DNA from: Oscillospiraceae bacterium
GTDB lineage: Bacteria > Bacillota > Clostridia > Saccharofermentanales > Saccharofermentanaceae
Direction of reading: 5' to 3'
Assembly (NCBI GenBank): GCA_902788505.1
Contig: CADAKH010000009.1
Span: 19,007-83,006, forward strand
Length of the DNA stretch: 64,000 bases
Positions 7,076 through 17,178 of the stretch are shown here, in pieces (positions within the stretch are counted from its first letter, which is position 1; each line of letters starts with the position of its first letter). Made by a program: the position numbers and the translations under genes. Under the pieces are notes generated by a model. That model was not told where the DNA came from, did not search any database, and was given only the letters and a program-made list of their open reading frames with translations.

Positions 7076-9427
7076 ATGGGAAAAGAGCCGAAAGACAATA
7101 AGAGATTTACATTGTCGGTCGATGATATCGGCAGTGATATTGAAGATGCAAAGGTTACGTGCATCAAGGTCTTCTGCCCGAGGAAGGCCAATAATTTCGT
7201 GTCTTTTCTCTGTGACGGAAGATTTACCGTGGCCGGCAAATCCAAAGTCGATGTTGTCGAGGGAGGAACCTACATTATCTCGGGTAAGGTTACCGAATGG
7301 AACAACAGACCCCAGGTCACATTAAAGAATATAAGTGTTGACGAAGAAGCAGGCGATACGCTTCTTATTGCATCTTTTCTGGCTGATAACATCACGGGAC
7401 TGGGTAAGACCACCTCTGAAGCTCTGGCAGAAAGATTCGGCAGGGATATCCTGAAGGTAATGACTGAGACTCCGGAACTCGCATCTTCTGAAGTAAGCGG
7501 CCTTTCGCAGGCCAGAGCTATGGCTATCTGCGATCAGCTGACACAGGAATACGAGTTCTTTGACCAGGGCCTTGAAGCCAAGCTGATGGGCTTTTCGCAG
7601 GCTCAGATCAAGATACTTAAGAATCTCGACAGACTTGACTGTGAGGATATAAGGAAGACTCCTTATTCTCTCATGGGACACGGTATTGCAGGCTTTGAAC
7701 TTCTGGACAGGATCGCTTTGGGTGAGGGTGTATCAAATGTAGCACCCGAGAGAATCGCTGCTGCACTTTATCAGGCCTGTATGTATCTTCATGAGGACTC
7801 CAAGTCTACGGCGCTCATGCCGCAGGATGTGAGAAAGAGAGCGCTTGAATATGTGAATACACACGAGCCCAAGATCACATCCGAAGAGTTCTCGAAAGTG
7901 TTCAGGGAAGGTTGTGCGCTTGCGATAGAAGACAAGAAGATTGCCGTCTATAAATATGATTCCGGCAAATGTGCCGTATGTGATGTGGAAGATCCTGATG
8001 CAAGATTTGCCACTATGAGCTATTTCGCATCGGACCTTGCGATCGAAAGACGCATCAATCAGATGCTTAAGACAAAGACAGTTCCGCCGCCGAGAGACGA
8101 GAGCGACAGGATAATGACGGAAGTCGCATCAGATCTCGGTATAATTCCGGACACCTCACAGCTTGATGCTCTTTATCTTTGTATGTACAGCCCGATCAGT
8201 GTTATTACGGGTGGTCCCGGCACAGGCAAGACTACGATAATGGGTGTTCTCGGAGAATACTTCAGAAGAAGTAAGATCTCCTGTGTATTTGCCGCGCCGA
8301 CCGGAAGAGCTGCCAAGAAGCTTTCCGAAGCGTGCGGAAGCGAAGCATCCACTATTCACAGACTTCTCGGTGTAAGAAGGACTATCAATACGGATGATGA
8401 CGAACTCCTTCCTGATGACAGGGCGGGACAGTATAACAGCCTTCTTTTTGCGCACGGGAAAGATAACCCGATCATATGCAGGGTCATAGTTATAGATGAG
8501 ATGTCGATGGTCGATACAATGCTGTTCAGACATCTCCTTGATGCTACTGATAAAGGCACGTCGATAATATTAGTCGGAGACCCTGACCAGCTTCCGTCTG
8601 TCGGATGCGGAGATGTCTTAAGAGATCTGCTGTCCTGCAAGTCCATCCCTGCAATAAGACTTGATGCTCTGCACAGACAATCAGATGACGGCACTATCGC
8701 TTCGAATGCAAATCTTATCTTAAACGGCGAAGAGCCGAAAGGCATCGGAAGTGACTTTGAGATCATCAGCTGCAAGAGTGAAGAAGAGGCTCAGGAGACG
8801 ATAGCAAGACTTGTTATAGAGCATAAGGATGAAGACCTGATATGTCTTACTCCAACCAAGAATGAGAATGTTGCTTTGGGTACGGTTCAGCTCAATAAAC
8901 TGATACAGGCATTGGAAGTTAAAGACGATCTAAAAGTTCTGAAAAGAGGACAAAGCCTCGTCCTTCATGTAGGTGATAAGGTAATGCAGAATAAGAACGA
9001 TTATTCGACAGAGTGGATCGATCCCGTGACAGGCGAAGTCCTTCAGGGAATATTCAACGGCGAACTCGGAGTAATAAGTGACATAGATCCCCTGAAAGAA
9101 AGCATTACAATTACCTTTGATGAAGGAAAAACAGCCGAGTATAAGGGCAAGCTCCTGGATAACATCGACCTTGCTTATGCAGTAACTGTCCATAAGTCAC
9201 AGGGCTGTGAGTTCGACCGGGTAATAATTGCTCTCGGCAAGATGAATGCGCTTTTATATAAACGCAGTCTGCTCTACACGGCTGTCACCAGAGGCAGGAT
9301 GAACGTTACAATTGTCGAATGTGAAGGCGTACTTGGAAAGTTCCTGAGGGCACCCAAAGGCGAAGTAAGGGAGACGTGTCTTAAAGATCTTCTGAGAACC
9401 GTCGATTACCGCAGAGATAACTTATGA
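7076..9427 (+). CDS. recD2: RecD-like SF1B DNA helicase (RecD2)
   Basis: A 783-residue helicase of the RecD2 type, which works without RecBC. The N-terminal third holds an OB-like strand-rich start and helix-hairpin-helix-like segments (ASFLADNITGLGKTTSEALAER). The helicase core carries Walker A GGPGTGKTT near residue 380, Walker B VIDEMSMVD, the motif III region GDPDQLPSVGCGD, motif V YAVTVHKSQGCEF and motif VI YTAVTRGR. It unwinds DNA 5' to 3', in repair or recombination. The ribosome binding site is weak (AAGAGAAG). Its stop overlaps the comF start as ATGA, suggesting coupled translation. Confidence 0.95.
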   Translation: MGKEPKDNKRFTLSVDDIGSDIEDAKVTCIKVFCPRKANNFVSFLCDGRFTVAGKSKVDVVEGGTYIISGKVTEWNNRPQVTLKNISVDEEAGDTLLIASFLADNITGLGKTTSEALAERFGRDILKVMTETPELASSEVSGLSQARAMAICDQLTQEYEFFDQGLEAKLMGFSQAQIKILKNLDRLDCEDIRKTPYSLMGHGIAGFELLDRIALGEGVSNVAPERIAAALYQACMYLHEDSKSTALMPQDVRKRALEYVNTHEPKITSEEFSKVFREGCALAIEDKKIAVYKYDSGKCAVCDVEDPDARFATMSYFASDLAIERRINQMLKTKTVPPPRDESDRIMTEVASDLGIIPDTSQLDALYLCMYSPISVITGGPGTGKTTIMGVLGEYFRRSKISCVFAAPTGRAAKKLSEACGSEASTIHRLLGVRRTINTDDDELLPDDRAGQYNSLLFAHGKDNPIICRVIVIDEMSMVDTMLFRHLLDATDKGTSIILVGDPDQLPSVGCGDVLRDLLSCKSIPAIRLDALHRQSDDGTIASNANLILNGEEPKGIGSDFEIISCKSEEEAQETIARLVIEHKDEDLICLTPTKNENVALGTVQLNKLIQALEVKDDLKVLKRGQSLVLHVGDKVMQNKNDYSTEWIDPVTGEVLQGIFNGELGVISDIDPLKESITITFDEGKTAEYKGKLLDNIDLAYAVTVHKSQGCEFDRVIIALGKMNALLYKRSLLYTAVTRGRMNVTIVECEGVLGKFLRAPKGEVRETCLKDLLRTVDYRRDNL

Positions 9428-10221
9428 GGATGATCCGCGGTAATGATGTCAGAATAATCATTTCCCAAGCGGTAAGAGAAACAATTACAGGGGCGGTGGA
9501 TCTTATCCTTCCGTTCAGATGTGCGATTTGCGGCAAAGTGTCTGATACAGAGGACAGATCCGGAGGATACTGCAGATTATATAAAGAACTCTACGGAACA
9601 TTTCCTAAGCTGCATCTGTGCGGAAAGTGCCTGTCGTCCCTTAGCAGCCGTGAAGAGACCGAAAGATGGCATTACTGCCTTTCGAATCCTGTAGAGAATG
9701 ACCCGCATCCGGAGCTTCCGCTATATCTTCCTTTTCCATACAAAGGAATAGTCGAACGGGCAATGCCGAGAATAAAGTTCGGAAGACAGATTGAACTTGC
9801 CAGGTTCTTCGGCTCGGTTTTGGGGACATTATTGTGCGGGGAAGATTTGAAGGCGGACCTTATAGTTCCTGTTCCTCTTTCTTCCGAAAGATTTGAGGAA
9901 AGAGGATTCAACCAGGCATCAGAGATCGCATATCCGGTCTCAAAGCTTTGCAATATTCCTTTTGCTGATGATTGTCTGATAAGACTGAAGGATACGGCAA
10001 GACAGTCTGAGACGAAGGAAAACTACGAAAGAGCCGCCAATGTTTCCGGCGCATTCGGAGTAAGCGGCAGTTGGGATGTCACCGGTATTACAGTAATAGT
10101 GGCTGATGATGTTGCAACAACCGGGTCCACACTTCATGAAGCAGCATTAGCCCTTTATAAGGCGGGTGCTTCTAAAGTCTTATGTATAGCTTTTGCGGGT
10201 AACAGGCAGGATAAGTACTGA
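9424..10221 (+). CDS. comF: ComF-family phosphoribosyltransferase-like protein
   Basis: 265 residues. An N-terminal cysteine cluster (CAICGKV, then LCGKCLSSL) is the ComF zinc-binding region. The C-terminal half is a type I phosphoribosyltransferase fold with the PRPP loop VIVADDVATTGSTLHEAA and the ERGFNQA motif typical of the family. ComF proteins act in natural transformation, moving or processing imported single-stranded DNA. Translationally coupled to recD2 by an ATGA overlap. Together with comEA and the Tad pilus elsewhere in the window, it hints at DNA-uptake ability. Confidence 0.92.
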   Translation: MRMIRGNDVRIIISQAVRETITGAVDLILPFRCAICGKVSDTEDRSGGYCRLYKELYGTFPKLHLCGKCLSSLSSREETERWHYCLSNPVENDPHPELPLYLPFPYKGIVERAMPRIKFGRQIELARFFGSVLGTLLCGEDLKADLIVPVPLSSERFEERGFNQASEIAYPVSKLCNIPFADDCLIRLKDTARQSETKENYERAANVSGAFGVSGSWDVTGITVIVADDVATTGSTLHEAALALYKAGASKVLCIAFAGNRQDKY

Positions 10222-10231
10222 TATTCCTATG

Positions 10232-11263
10232 TCAGACTGCGCCGGCCATTCTCAAAATGGCTGATACGCAAATGTAGATAAAATCGATAATGACTGCGGC
10301 TGTAACAAGTGTGAGCCATACCTTCTTAACGCTGAACTTCCTGTTTTTGCGGAGTTCATCGTGGAGCGGGGTCGTGATGCTCTTGAAAAGAATGATCTTC
10401 TTCTTTGTAAGTCTTCCCACCGTGATCTTGATTATCGAGATTCCGCCGTCACAAAGGAAGGGGAGACCGACGATAAAGTACAGGAGCGGGATCCTGCAGT
10501 AGATCAGGAAAAAAGCGATAAAGAATCCCAAAGCTCTTGAGCCTGCATCGCCCATCAGCATTTTCGAAGGGTTGAAGTTGAATACAAGATATGCAAGAAG
10601 TGCAGGGACAAAGATAACTGTAAGAAGGATCGCGTTATCGTCAAATAAAGATTTTGCAAGGTAAGCCATAACGAATGTGGCGATAACGGAAACGATCGAA
10701 AGCGAGCCTGACAGACCGTCTATTCCGTCTGTTGCATTTGTTGCATTAATCGAAACAACGAAAAGGATCACTGCGAGGATATAGAAAAGAACAGGGTGGA
10801 GATCAAAGTATGTTCCCGTAATTGCTATATAAACGCGTGTTCCGAAGAAATGAACGCAGATAAATGCACCGATCAGGGAGACAACGAAGTCAAGCGCACC
10901 CTTGATATATTCGTTCCAGGCATTCTTGGATCTGTCATCAAGCCAGCCTGTTACCATCTCGGCCAGGACGGCAAGAAGTCCGAAGCCCAATCCGGCAACA
11001 ACGTTGCCGCTCTCGAAAATACCTTTGTCAGAGCTTACCGGATTGACCAAAAAGCATAAAACGGCTGAGATCACAAGGAAAACGAGCACAAAATAAAAAC
11101 CTACACCGGTCGGTTTGCCGATGTTTACTTCCGATCCCTGTGCGTATTTACGGCCACGGTCGTGACCCAATATGATCTTCTCTCCCGGAAGGAGTTTGAG
11201 AAGTATAAGTGTAATGGCAAAGGCCGCGATACAGCCGATAGCCATTTTGTAGACCAAAATCAT
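10232..11263 (-). CDS. mraY: MraY-type phospho-N-acetylmuramoyl-pentapeptide transferase
   Basis: 343 residues with about ten hydrophobic segments. Key motifs of the polyprenyl-phosphate hexose-1-phosphate transferase family are present: NATDGIDGLSGS, FNPSKMLMGDAGSRALG and TPLHDELRK near the C terminus, the clostridial version of the MraY histidine motif. It transfers phospho-MurNAc-pentapeptide to undecaprenyl phosphate (lipid I synthesis) at the inner membrane face. GAGGG precedes the ATG. It is not in a dcw cluster here: argS diverges from it and comF converges. A TATAAT for it lies at 11309-11304. A related wall-polymer transferase is the alternative. Confidence 0.82.
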   Translation of the reverse strand: MILVYKMAIGCIAAFAITLILLKLLPGEKIILGHDRGRKYAQGSEVNIGKPTGVGFYFVLVFLVISAVLCFLVNPVSSDKGIFESGNVVAGLGFGLLAVLAEMVTGWLDDRSKNAWNEYIKGALDFVVSLIGAFICVHFFGTRVYIAITGTYFDLHPVLFYILAVILFVVSINATNATDGIDGLSGSLSIVSVIATFVMAYLAKSLFDDNAILLTVIFVPALLAYLVFNFNPSKMLMGDAGSRALGFFIAFFLIYCRIPLLYFIVGLPFLCDGGISIIKITVGRLTKKKIILFKSITTPLHDELRKNRKFSVKKVWLTLVTAAVIIDFIYICVSAILRMAGAV

Positions 11264-11421
11264 CTGAATTTACCCTCGCTCATAAGGTTTCTTCGCCAAA
11301 AGCATTATACAGTATGCCTATATAGATAAAAATTATTAAATAGTTCAATAAATGGGCTTAATTTGCTCGTCAGTATTGGGTAAATATGTTAACATATTCA
11401 TTCGTAATAAGGAGAAAAACC

Positions 11422-13194
11422 ATGGATTACAAAGATTTAATAGCTTCTAATTTAAGTAGTTGTACAGGCCTTGAAAAGGCTCAGATAGAGGGACTCATCG
11501 AGATCCCGCCGAAGCTCGAGCTCGGTGATTTCGCATTTCCGTGCTTCGTTCTTGCGAAGACTCTTCACAAGGCTCCGCCCATGATCGCAAATGAGCTCAA
11601 GGATTCGCCTGAACTCGTAAAAGGTTTTGACGGTGCTGTCACAGTTGATTCGGCAGGTCCTTATATCAATTTCAGGATCGACAGAGGCATTCTCGCCAAA
11701 ACAGTCGTATCTGAGATCATCTCTGAGGGCGATCAGTACGGCAACCGGAATATCGGTGAGAGCAAGAATGTCATTATCGAGTTCTCATCTCCTAATATTG
11801 CAAAGCCTTTCCATGTAGGTCATGCTTTCACGACTATCCTGGGTAATTCCCTTTCAAATATCTATTCAAGACTCGGTTATAACGTAATCAGGTTCAATCA
11901 CCTTGGCGACTACGGCACACAGTTCGGCAAGCTCATTACCGCTTACAGACTCTGGGGTGACGAGAAGGCCATGGAGGAGAACCCTATAGATGAACTTACC
12001 AGGATTTATGTTAAGTTCCACGATGAGTGCAAGGTAAGCCCTGAGGCAGAGAAGGAACTCGAAGATTCGGCAAGAGATAACTTCAGAAAGCTCGAAGAAG
12101 GCGAAGAAGAGGAAGTAGCTCTCTGGAAGCGCTTCAGAGATTTGAGCCTTGAGGTTTTCGAGAAGACATATAAGAGAATGGGCATCAAGTTCGATAACTA
12201 CAACGGTGAGTCCTTCTATTCATCAAGGATCCCGGGTGTCGTTAAGATGCTTGAAGATAAGGGTCTTTTGGAAGAGAGCGAAGGCGCCAAGGTCGTAAAA
12301 CTCGATGACGAAGGTCTTCCTCCGTGCCTTGTAGTTAAGAGCGACGGAACCACTATCTATGCTTCGAGAGATCTTGCCGCAGTCCTTTACAGACACGAGA
12401 AATACAATTTCTACAAGAATATCTATGTCGTAGGACTTCCGCAGCAACTCCACTTCAAGCAGGTCTTCGCTGTGCTCAAGAAGGCCGGCTATGACTTTGC
12501 TGACGACTGCGTACATGTCGGCTTCGGTCTTTTGAAGTTCAAGCCTAAGAAGGATGAGAACGGTAATGAGATTGCAGAAGCATTCTCAACACGTGCCGGC
12601 AATATCATCAAGCTCGATGACTTCCTTGATAAGGCAACAGAGAAGACAGCTGAGATCATCAGAAAGAACAGTGAACTCAGAGGCGGCGACATGACCGACG
12701 AGCAGATCGCTGAAGTATCCGAAGTTGTCGGCCTTGGTGCAGTTACATACACATATCTCAAGGCCGGAAGAGAGAAGGACATCTTCTTCGACTGGGATGA
12801 CATGCTCGATTTCGAGGGCGATACAGCGCCTTACCTCATCTACACATATGCAAGGATCAAGTCCATCTTGAGAAAGGCAGAAGACCAGGGCTTTACAGGC
12901 AACATTGATGCCGCCGACAAGCTCACTGCTGAAGATGAGTATGCTGTTATCAGAAGCCTTGCAGACTTCAAGGATGCGGTAGTTAAGGCTGCTGAGAGCT
13001 ATGAGCCTTTCATGATCTCACGTCAGATCGCGCTCATCGCAAGAAATTTCAACCGTTTCTACAATAACTCGAGAATACTTAATGCGGATTCCGAAGAGAT
13101 CAGAGATGCAAGACTCAAGCTCTGCGAGGCTGTTGCTGACTGCCTCAAGTCAGGACTTGATATGCTCGGAATCGGCGTAGTCGAGAAGATGTAA
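11422..13194 (+). CDS. argS: Arginyl-tRNA synthetase
   Basis: Class I aminoacyl-tRNA synthetase charging tRNA-Arg. I use ATG 11422 because AAGGAG lies 7 bases upstream; a frame from 11386 lacks a site. The product is 590 residues. The N-terminal additional domain is followed by the HIGH-type motif SPNIAKPFHVGHAFT, no canonical KMSK (usual in ArgRS), and an anticodon-binding domain ending GLDMLGIGVVEKM. It is the first gene of a rightward run with the M3 peptidase, rRNA methyltransferase and rdgB. No T-box fits in the short leader. Confidence 0.97.
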   Translation: MDYKDLIASNLSSCTGLEKAQIEGLIEIPPKLELGDFAFPCFVLAKTLHKAPPMIANELKDSPELVKGFDGAVTVDSAGPYINFRIDRGILAKTVVSEIISEGDQYGNRNIGESKNVIIEFSSPNIAKPFHVGHAFTTILGNSLSNIYSRLGYNVIRFNHLGDYGTQFGKLITAYRLWGDEKAMEENPIDELTRIYVKFHDECKVSPEAEKELEDSARDNFRKLEEGEEEEVALWKRFRDLSLEVFEKTYKRMGIKFDNYNGESFYSSRIPGVVKMLEDKGLLEESEGAKVVKLDDEGLPPCLVVKSDGTTIYASRDLAAVLYRHEKYNFYKNIYVVGLPQQLHFKQVFAVLKKAGYDFADDCVHVGFGLLKFKPKKDENGNEIAEAFSTRAGNIIKLDDFLDKATEKTAEIIRKNSELRGGDMTDEQIAEVSEVVGLGAVTYTYLKAGREKDIFFDWDDMLDFEGDTAPYLIYTYARIKSILRKAEDQGFTGNIDAADKLTAEDEYAVIRSLADFKDAVVKAAESYEPFMISRQIALIARNFNRFYNNSRILNADSEEIRDARLKLCEAVADCLKSGLDMLGIGVVEKM

Positions 13195-13213
13195 GAATTA
13201 GAAAGGTGATCTA

Positions 13214-14926
13214 ATGGAGAATACAGCGAACAGCTCGGTACCGGATTTTAAGGAACTTAACTATACAAGACCGGACCTTGATAAGTTCACGGAGACCGTA
13301 AGAAACGTAAGACTCAGGCTCATGACCGCCAAGACCATCGAGGCAGCCGATGAGGCTCTGGGTGAGTACGAGATCGCCATCAGTTCATTTGATACGCAGT
13401 ATGCTCTTTGTCAGATCCTTCATGATCTCGACACGTCAAACGAGTACTATAACACCGAGATGGAGTTTTTCGATGAGGCCGGCGCAAGAGTCCAGGAACT
13501 CTCGTCAGCCGTCCTGTCGGGACTTCTGACATGTCCATGTGCCGACAGTCTTAAGGCCAAGTACGGTCCCATGATCTTCCGCAAGGCCAAGAACCAGAGG
13601 GAGATAATCTCCAGCGAAGTAATCGACGATCTTACTGAGGAATCAAAGCTCGAGAACGAGTATTCCCAGAAGCAGTCCGAGGCAGAGATCCCTCTTGGCA
13701 AGAAGACTCTTAACTTAAGCCTTATCCAGCCTTATCTCCAGTCTACTGACAGGAAGGTAAGACGTGACGCTCACATCGCTCTGGACAAGTACTACATGTC
13801 CAGAAAAGAAGAGTACGACAGGATCTACGATGAGCTCGTAAAGACGAGAACTACCGCAGCACAGAAGCTCGGATACAACAACTTTACGGAACTCGGATAT
13901 AAGCGCATGGAGCGCTACGATTACAACAGGGAAGATGTTGCCAAGTTCAGGGAGAACATCAAGAGATATATCGTGCCGCTCACGACACAGATAAGAAAGC
14001 TCCAGCAGGAAAGATTAGGCGTCGACAAGCTCATGTTCCATGACCTTCCGTGCCTTTTCTCGGAGGGTAATCCTACACCTGTAGTAAGCAAGGATACATA
14101 CGAAGAGGCAGCAGGCAAGTTCTTCAGGAACATGTTCGGCGCTACGCCCAGTTTCTTTGATATTCTTTCCGATCACGGATATACGGATCTTTTGTCACGT
14201 CCCGTAAAGTCTACGGGCGGTTACTGCATGTATCTTGAAGATTACTGCATTCCTTTCATCTTCATGAACGGCAACGGTACGTTTGACGATGTCGCAACTG
14301 TCGTACATGAGGGAGGACACGCTTATGCTGCTCTTGCAGGTGCTGAGTCATCTCCTTTCGTAGAGTGCCTCTCACCGACGCTTGAGACATGCGAGATCCA
14401 CTCCACATCTATGGAATACATGTCATATCCTTTCATGGATATCTTCTACGGCAAGCAGGCTGACCAGTACTGCGAACTCCACATGACCGACGGACTTCTG
14501 TTCCTTCCTTACGGATGCATGGTCGACGAGTTCCAGCACATTGTTTACGACAATCCCAACATGACGCCTGATGAGCGCCACGAGATCTGGAAGATGCTCG
14601 AACAGACATATCAGCCTTTTATAAACTACGATGAGAACGATACGCCTTTCCACGCAATGGGCGGCGCGTGGATGAAGAAAGATCACATCTTCACGACACC
14701 GTTCTATTACATTGACTATTGTCTTTCTCAGATATGCGCTCTTGAGCTCTGGGATGAGTCCAGAGCCGACCTTAAGGACGCTCTCGAAAAGTACAACACA
14801 CTCTGCCAGCTCGGCGGAAGCGATACATTCCTGAACCTTATCAAGCGTGCAGGTATCGAATCCCCGTTCAATGTTGATGTAATCAAGCGCCTGGCATACA
14901 AGTGCGCTGATTTCCTTAATCTGTGA
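13214..14926 (+). CDS. M3-family oligoendopeptidase (PepF-like)
   Basis: A 570-residue cytosolic zinc metallopeptidase cleaving short peptides. The zinc motif HEGGH is in VVHEGGHAYAAL near residue 365, with the downstream glutamate in CLSPTLETCEIHSTSMEY. The FHAMGGAWMKKDHIFTTPFY segment near the C terminus is typical of the M3 oligoendopeptidase group. AAAGGTG precedes the ATG. Separated by 19 bases from argS and 7 bases from the methyltransferase, so it is probably cotranscribed. Confidence 0.93.
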   Translation: MENTANSSVPDFKELNYTRPDLDKFTETVRNVRLRLMTAKTIEAADEALGEYEIAISSFDTQYALCQILHDLDTSNEYYNTEMEFFDEAGARVQELSSAVLSGLLTCPCADSLKAKYGPMIFRKAKNQREIISSEVIDDLTEESKLENEYSQKQSEAEIPLGKKTLNLSLIQPYLQSTDRKVRRDAHIALDKYYMSRKEEYDRIYDELVKTRTTAAQKLGYNNFTELGYKRMERYDYNREDVAKFRENIKRYIVPLTTQIRKLQQERLGVDKLMFHDLPCLFSEGNPTPVVSKDTYEEAAGKFFRNMFGATPSFFDILSDHGYTDLLSRPVKSTGGYCMYLEDYCIPFIFMNGNGTFDDVATVVHEGGHAYAALAGAESSPFVECLSPTLETCEIHSTSMEYMSYPFMDIFYGKQADQYCELHMTDGLLFLPYGCMVDEFQHIVYDNPNMTPDERHEIWKMLEQTYQPFINYDENDTPFHAMGGAWMKKDHIFTTPFYYIDYCLSQICALELWDESRADLKDALEKYNTLCQLGGSDTFLNLIKRAGIESPFNVDVIKRLAYKCADFLNL

Positions 14927-14933
14927 GGATAAG

Positions 14934-16364
14934 ATGCAGCTTCCTGACAGTTTTGTAAATGAGATGAACGACTTCTTCACGCGTCACAATGAAGTGCCGC
15001 GTGATGGTTTTTATGAGAGCTTTGATAAGGTCCCGCTAAAAGGCGTCAGGTTCTCGCGCTCGAAAATATCCTGCAGCGTGCAGGAAAAAGAATTCCTGGT
15101 CGACATGAACGAGGCGATAAAGCCTGTTTTATGGTGCAGCGGCGGTTACTATGTTAACAACGAACCAGGCGGAAGAGATCCTCTCTATCACGCAGGTGTT
15201 TACTATCCGCAGGAGCCTTCTGCAATGCTGCCCGCACAGGTAATGGCTGCAAAACCTGGCGAGATAGTCCTGGATCTTTGTGCAGCACCAGGCGGCAAAG
15301 CGTGCAGACTTGGCGAAGATATGCACGGCAAGGGAATCCTTGTCGCAAATGAGATAAGCTTCGAGCGTTCCAAGGCATTGCTCAGGAACATCGAACGCTC
15401 CGGTATCGAAGGACTCGTTATCCTTAATGAGACTCCTGAAAATATTGCAGCAAGACTTCCTTTGTTCTTCGATAAGATCCTCATCGATGCGCCATGCTCC
15501 GGCGAGGGAATGTTCAGAAGAGATAAGAATGCATGTAGGAGCTACATGAATTACGGCCCCAAGGTCTGTGTCCCGCTGCAGGAATCCATTCTTGAAGCGG
15601 CAGACAAGTGCCTTAAAGAAGGCGGTTCCATCGTATATTCAACATGTACTTTCTGCGTCGATGAAGACGAGAACCAGATAAAGAGATTTATTGATCGTCA
15701 CCCCGAATACCATGTAAAAGCGCACCCTGAAATAAAGGGTGTCACCCACGCCGGCGAAGGTTCTATCCTGCCCGGATCAATGAGGATCTGGCCACATATG
15801 TCTGAAGGTGACGGACACTTCTGCGTTCATATCGTAAAGGGTGAGGAGAAAGATCTTAAGTCAGCTGATGAAATCCTGATAAAAGAGACTGTCGGTACCA
15901 AGGATAAGAGTGCTGAAGCCGCATTATCCGTGCTTGATGAAGTGCTCTCAGATAAAGGCAGGGAAGAGCTTTTACAGGGGCGCTTTATAAGCCATGGAAC
16001 AGGTCTTTTCAAGATGACTTTCGATGAGAAACTATTTAAAGGACTTAAGGTCGTTAAGACCGGACTTTATGTTGGCGATATCAAGCCTTTGAAGTCGGGG
16101 AAAAAGGTTTTCGAGCCGTCGAACAGCATAGCTCTCGCTCTCTCAAAAGACGCGATAAAGAAAGACTCTTATCTGGGCCTTCGAAGAGACGATGACAGAC
16201 TTACAAAGTATCTTCGCGGCGAGACTATATCAGTATCAAGTGAAGACGGACTTAAATCATCCGGCACGATAATCGTGGGCATCGGAGATTTCCCGCTGGG
16301 CTTTGCAAAGATCAACGGCCAGACCGCGAAAAATATGTATCCCAAGGCATGGAGGCTTATATGA
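14934..16364 (+). CDS. RsmF-like rRNA (cytosine-5) methyltransferase
   Basis: 476 residues of the NOL1/NOP2/Sun family. The SAM-binding loop DLCAAPGGKACRL is near residue 113; the two catalytic-cysteine motifs are DAPCSGEGMF and YSTCTF. A C-terminal region of about 150 residues has the RNA-binding PUA-like/RsmF-B extension (LGLRRDDDRLTKYLRGE). The likely target is a 16S rRNA cytosine, but which one cannot be read from sequence. GTGAGGATAAG precedes the ATG. Its stop overlaps rdgB as ATGA. Confidence 0.9.
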   Translation: MQLPDSFVNEMNDFFTRHNEVPRDGFYESFDKVPLKGVRFSRSKISCSVQEKEFLVDMNEAIKPVLWCSGGYYVNNEPGGRDPLYHAGVYYPQEPSAMLPAQVMAAKPGEIVLDLCAAPGGKACRLGEDMHGKGILVANEISFERSKALLRNIERSGIEGLVILNETPENIAARLPLFFDKILIDAPCSGEGMFRRDKNACRSYMNYGPKVCVPLQESILEAADKCLKEGGSIVYSTCTFCVDEDENQIKRFIDRHPEYHVKAHPEIKGVTHAGEGSILPGSMRIWPHMSEGDGHFCVHIVKGEEKDLKSADEILIKETVGTKDKSAEAALSVLDEVLSDKGREELLQGRFISHGTGLFKMTFDEKLFKGLKVVKTGLYVGDIKPLKSGKKVFEPSNSIALALSKDAIKKDSYLGLRRDDDRLTKYLRGETISVSSEDGLKSSGTIIVGIGDFPLGFAKINGQTAKNMYPKAWRLI

Positions 16365-16969
16365 CAAAAGAATTCAAACTCATTCTTGCAACTTCGAACA
16401 AGGACAAGGCAAGAGAGATCGCAGAGATATTAAGTGACACCCCCTTCGTCGTTACGACCATGAAGGAAGAAGGATATGATCCCGATATCGTGGAAGACGG
16501 CAAGACATTCGAAGAGAATGCCCTCATTAAGGCCAGGACAGTACACGCTCTTGCCGAAGGCGCTTATGTCATGGCTGACGATTCGGGACTTTGCATCGAT
16601 GCATTGGACGGCGCTCCGGGCATCTATTCGGCACGTTTCTGCGGTGAGGATTCAACATATCCCGAGAAGTTTGCTAAGATCTTCGAGATGCTTAAGGACG
16701 TTCCCGAAGAGAAGAGAACAGCCAAATTCGTTTGCAGCATTGCAGTCGTAAGACCTGACGGCTCTGAATTCACGGTAAGAGGAGAGGTGCGCGGAGTTCT
16801 TCATGAGAAACCCATGGGCGATGGTGGATTCGGCTATGATCCTATTTTCTATGTTCCGGAATTCGGCATGACGACTGCACAAATGACAAAGGAACAGAAG
16901 AATTCCATAAGCCACAGAGGCAAGGCCTCAAGGGCTATGGCTGAGAAGCTTAAGGCTGAATTGGCGTAA
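16361..16969 (+). CDS. rdgB: XTP/dITP diphosphatase (RdgB/HAM1)
   Basis: 202 residues; hydrolyses non-canonical purine triphosphates to keep them out of DNA. I use ATG 16361 because GGAGG lies 5 bases upstream and it overlaps the previous stop. Motifs: LATSNKDKAREI, the acidic VMADDSGLCIDALDGAPGIYSARF and GGFGYDPIFY, then NSISHRGKASRA. Last gene of the argS run; the palindromic region at 17000 follows and probably ends transcription. Confidence 0.95.
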   Translation: MTKEFKLILATSNKDKAREIAEILSDTPFVVTTMKEEGYDPDIVEDGKTFEENALIKARTVHALAEGAYVMADDSGLCIDALDGAPGIYSARFCGEDSTYPEKFAKIFEMLKDVPEEKRTAKFVCSIAVVRPDGSEFTVRGEVRGVLHEKPMGDGGFGYDPIFYVPEFGMTTAQMTKEQKNSISHRGKASRAMAEKLKAELA

Positions 16970-16999
16970 GTTTTTAGGAACCGGTAAACTGTATTTGTG

Positions 17000-17118
17000 T
17001 CTTAAAATACGGCAAAGAGTACGGCATAGCCGTATTATCTGCCGTATTTTTGAGTCGAAATTTTCGAAAAATCAGGCATAAAGTACGGCATAGCCGTATC
17101 AGTTGCCGTATTTTTGAG
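17000..17118. repeat. Palindromic TACGGCA array between rdgB and thrR (312-base gap)
   Basis: The first unit begins ATACGGCA, contains the inner palindrome TACGGCATAGCCGTA and ends TGCCGTATTTTTGAGT. A second unit repeats TACGGCATAGCCGTAT, four unrelated bases, then TGCCGTATTTTTGAGT. The outer arms of the first unit pair around the inner palindrome and are followed by T5, so the first unit can act as a branched terminator for rdgB. The word TACGGC/GCCGTA occurs seven times. The rest of the gap up to 17178 holds nothing else I recognise. Confidence 0.65.
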
Positions 17119-17178
17119 TGGAATGTTAAAGTATAGCATCCGATATGGTTCAAGTAATTTTGCTTTTTATTATTTACA

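Noticed and set aside
10232..11263. Loss of the MraY triple-histidine motif as an anomaly
   Set aside because: TPLHDELRK-type endings are, as far as I recall, the ordinary form in Clostridia.
11264..11421. T-box leader before argS
   Set aside because: The gap is too short and lacks the T-box sequence and stem I pattern.
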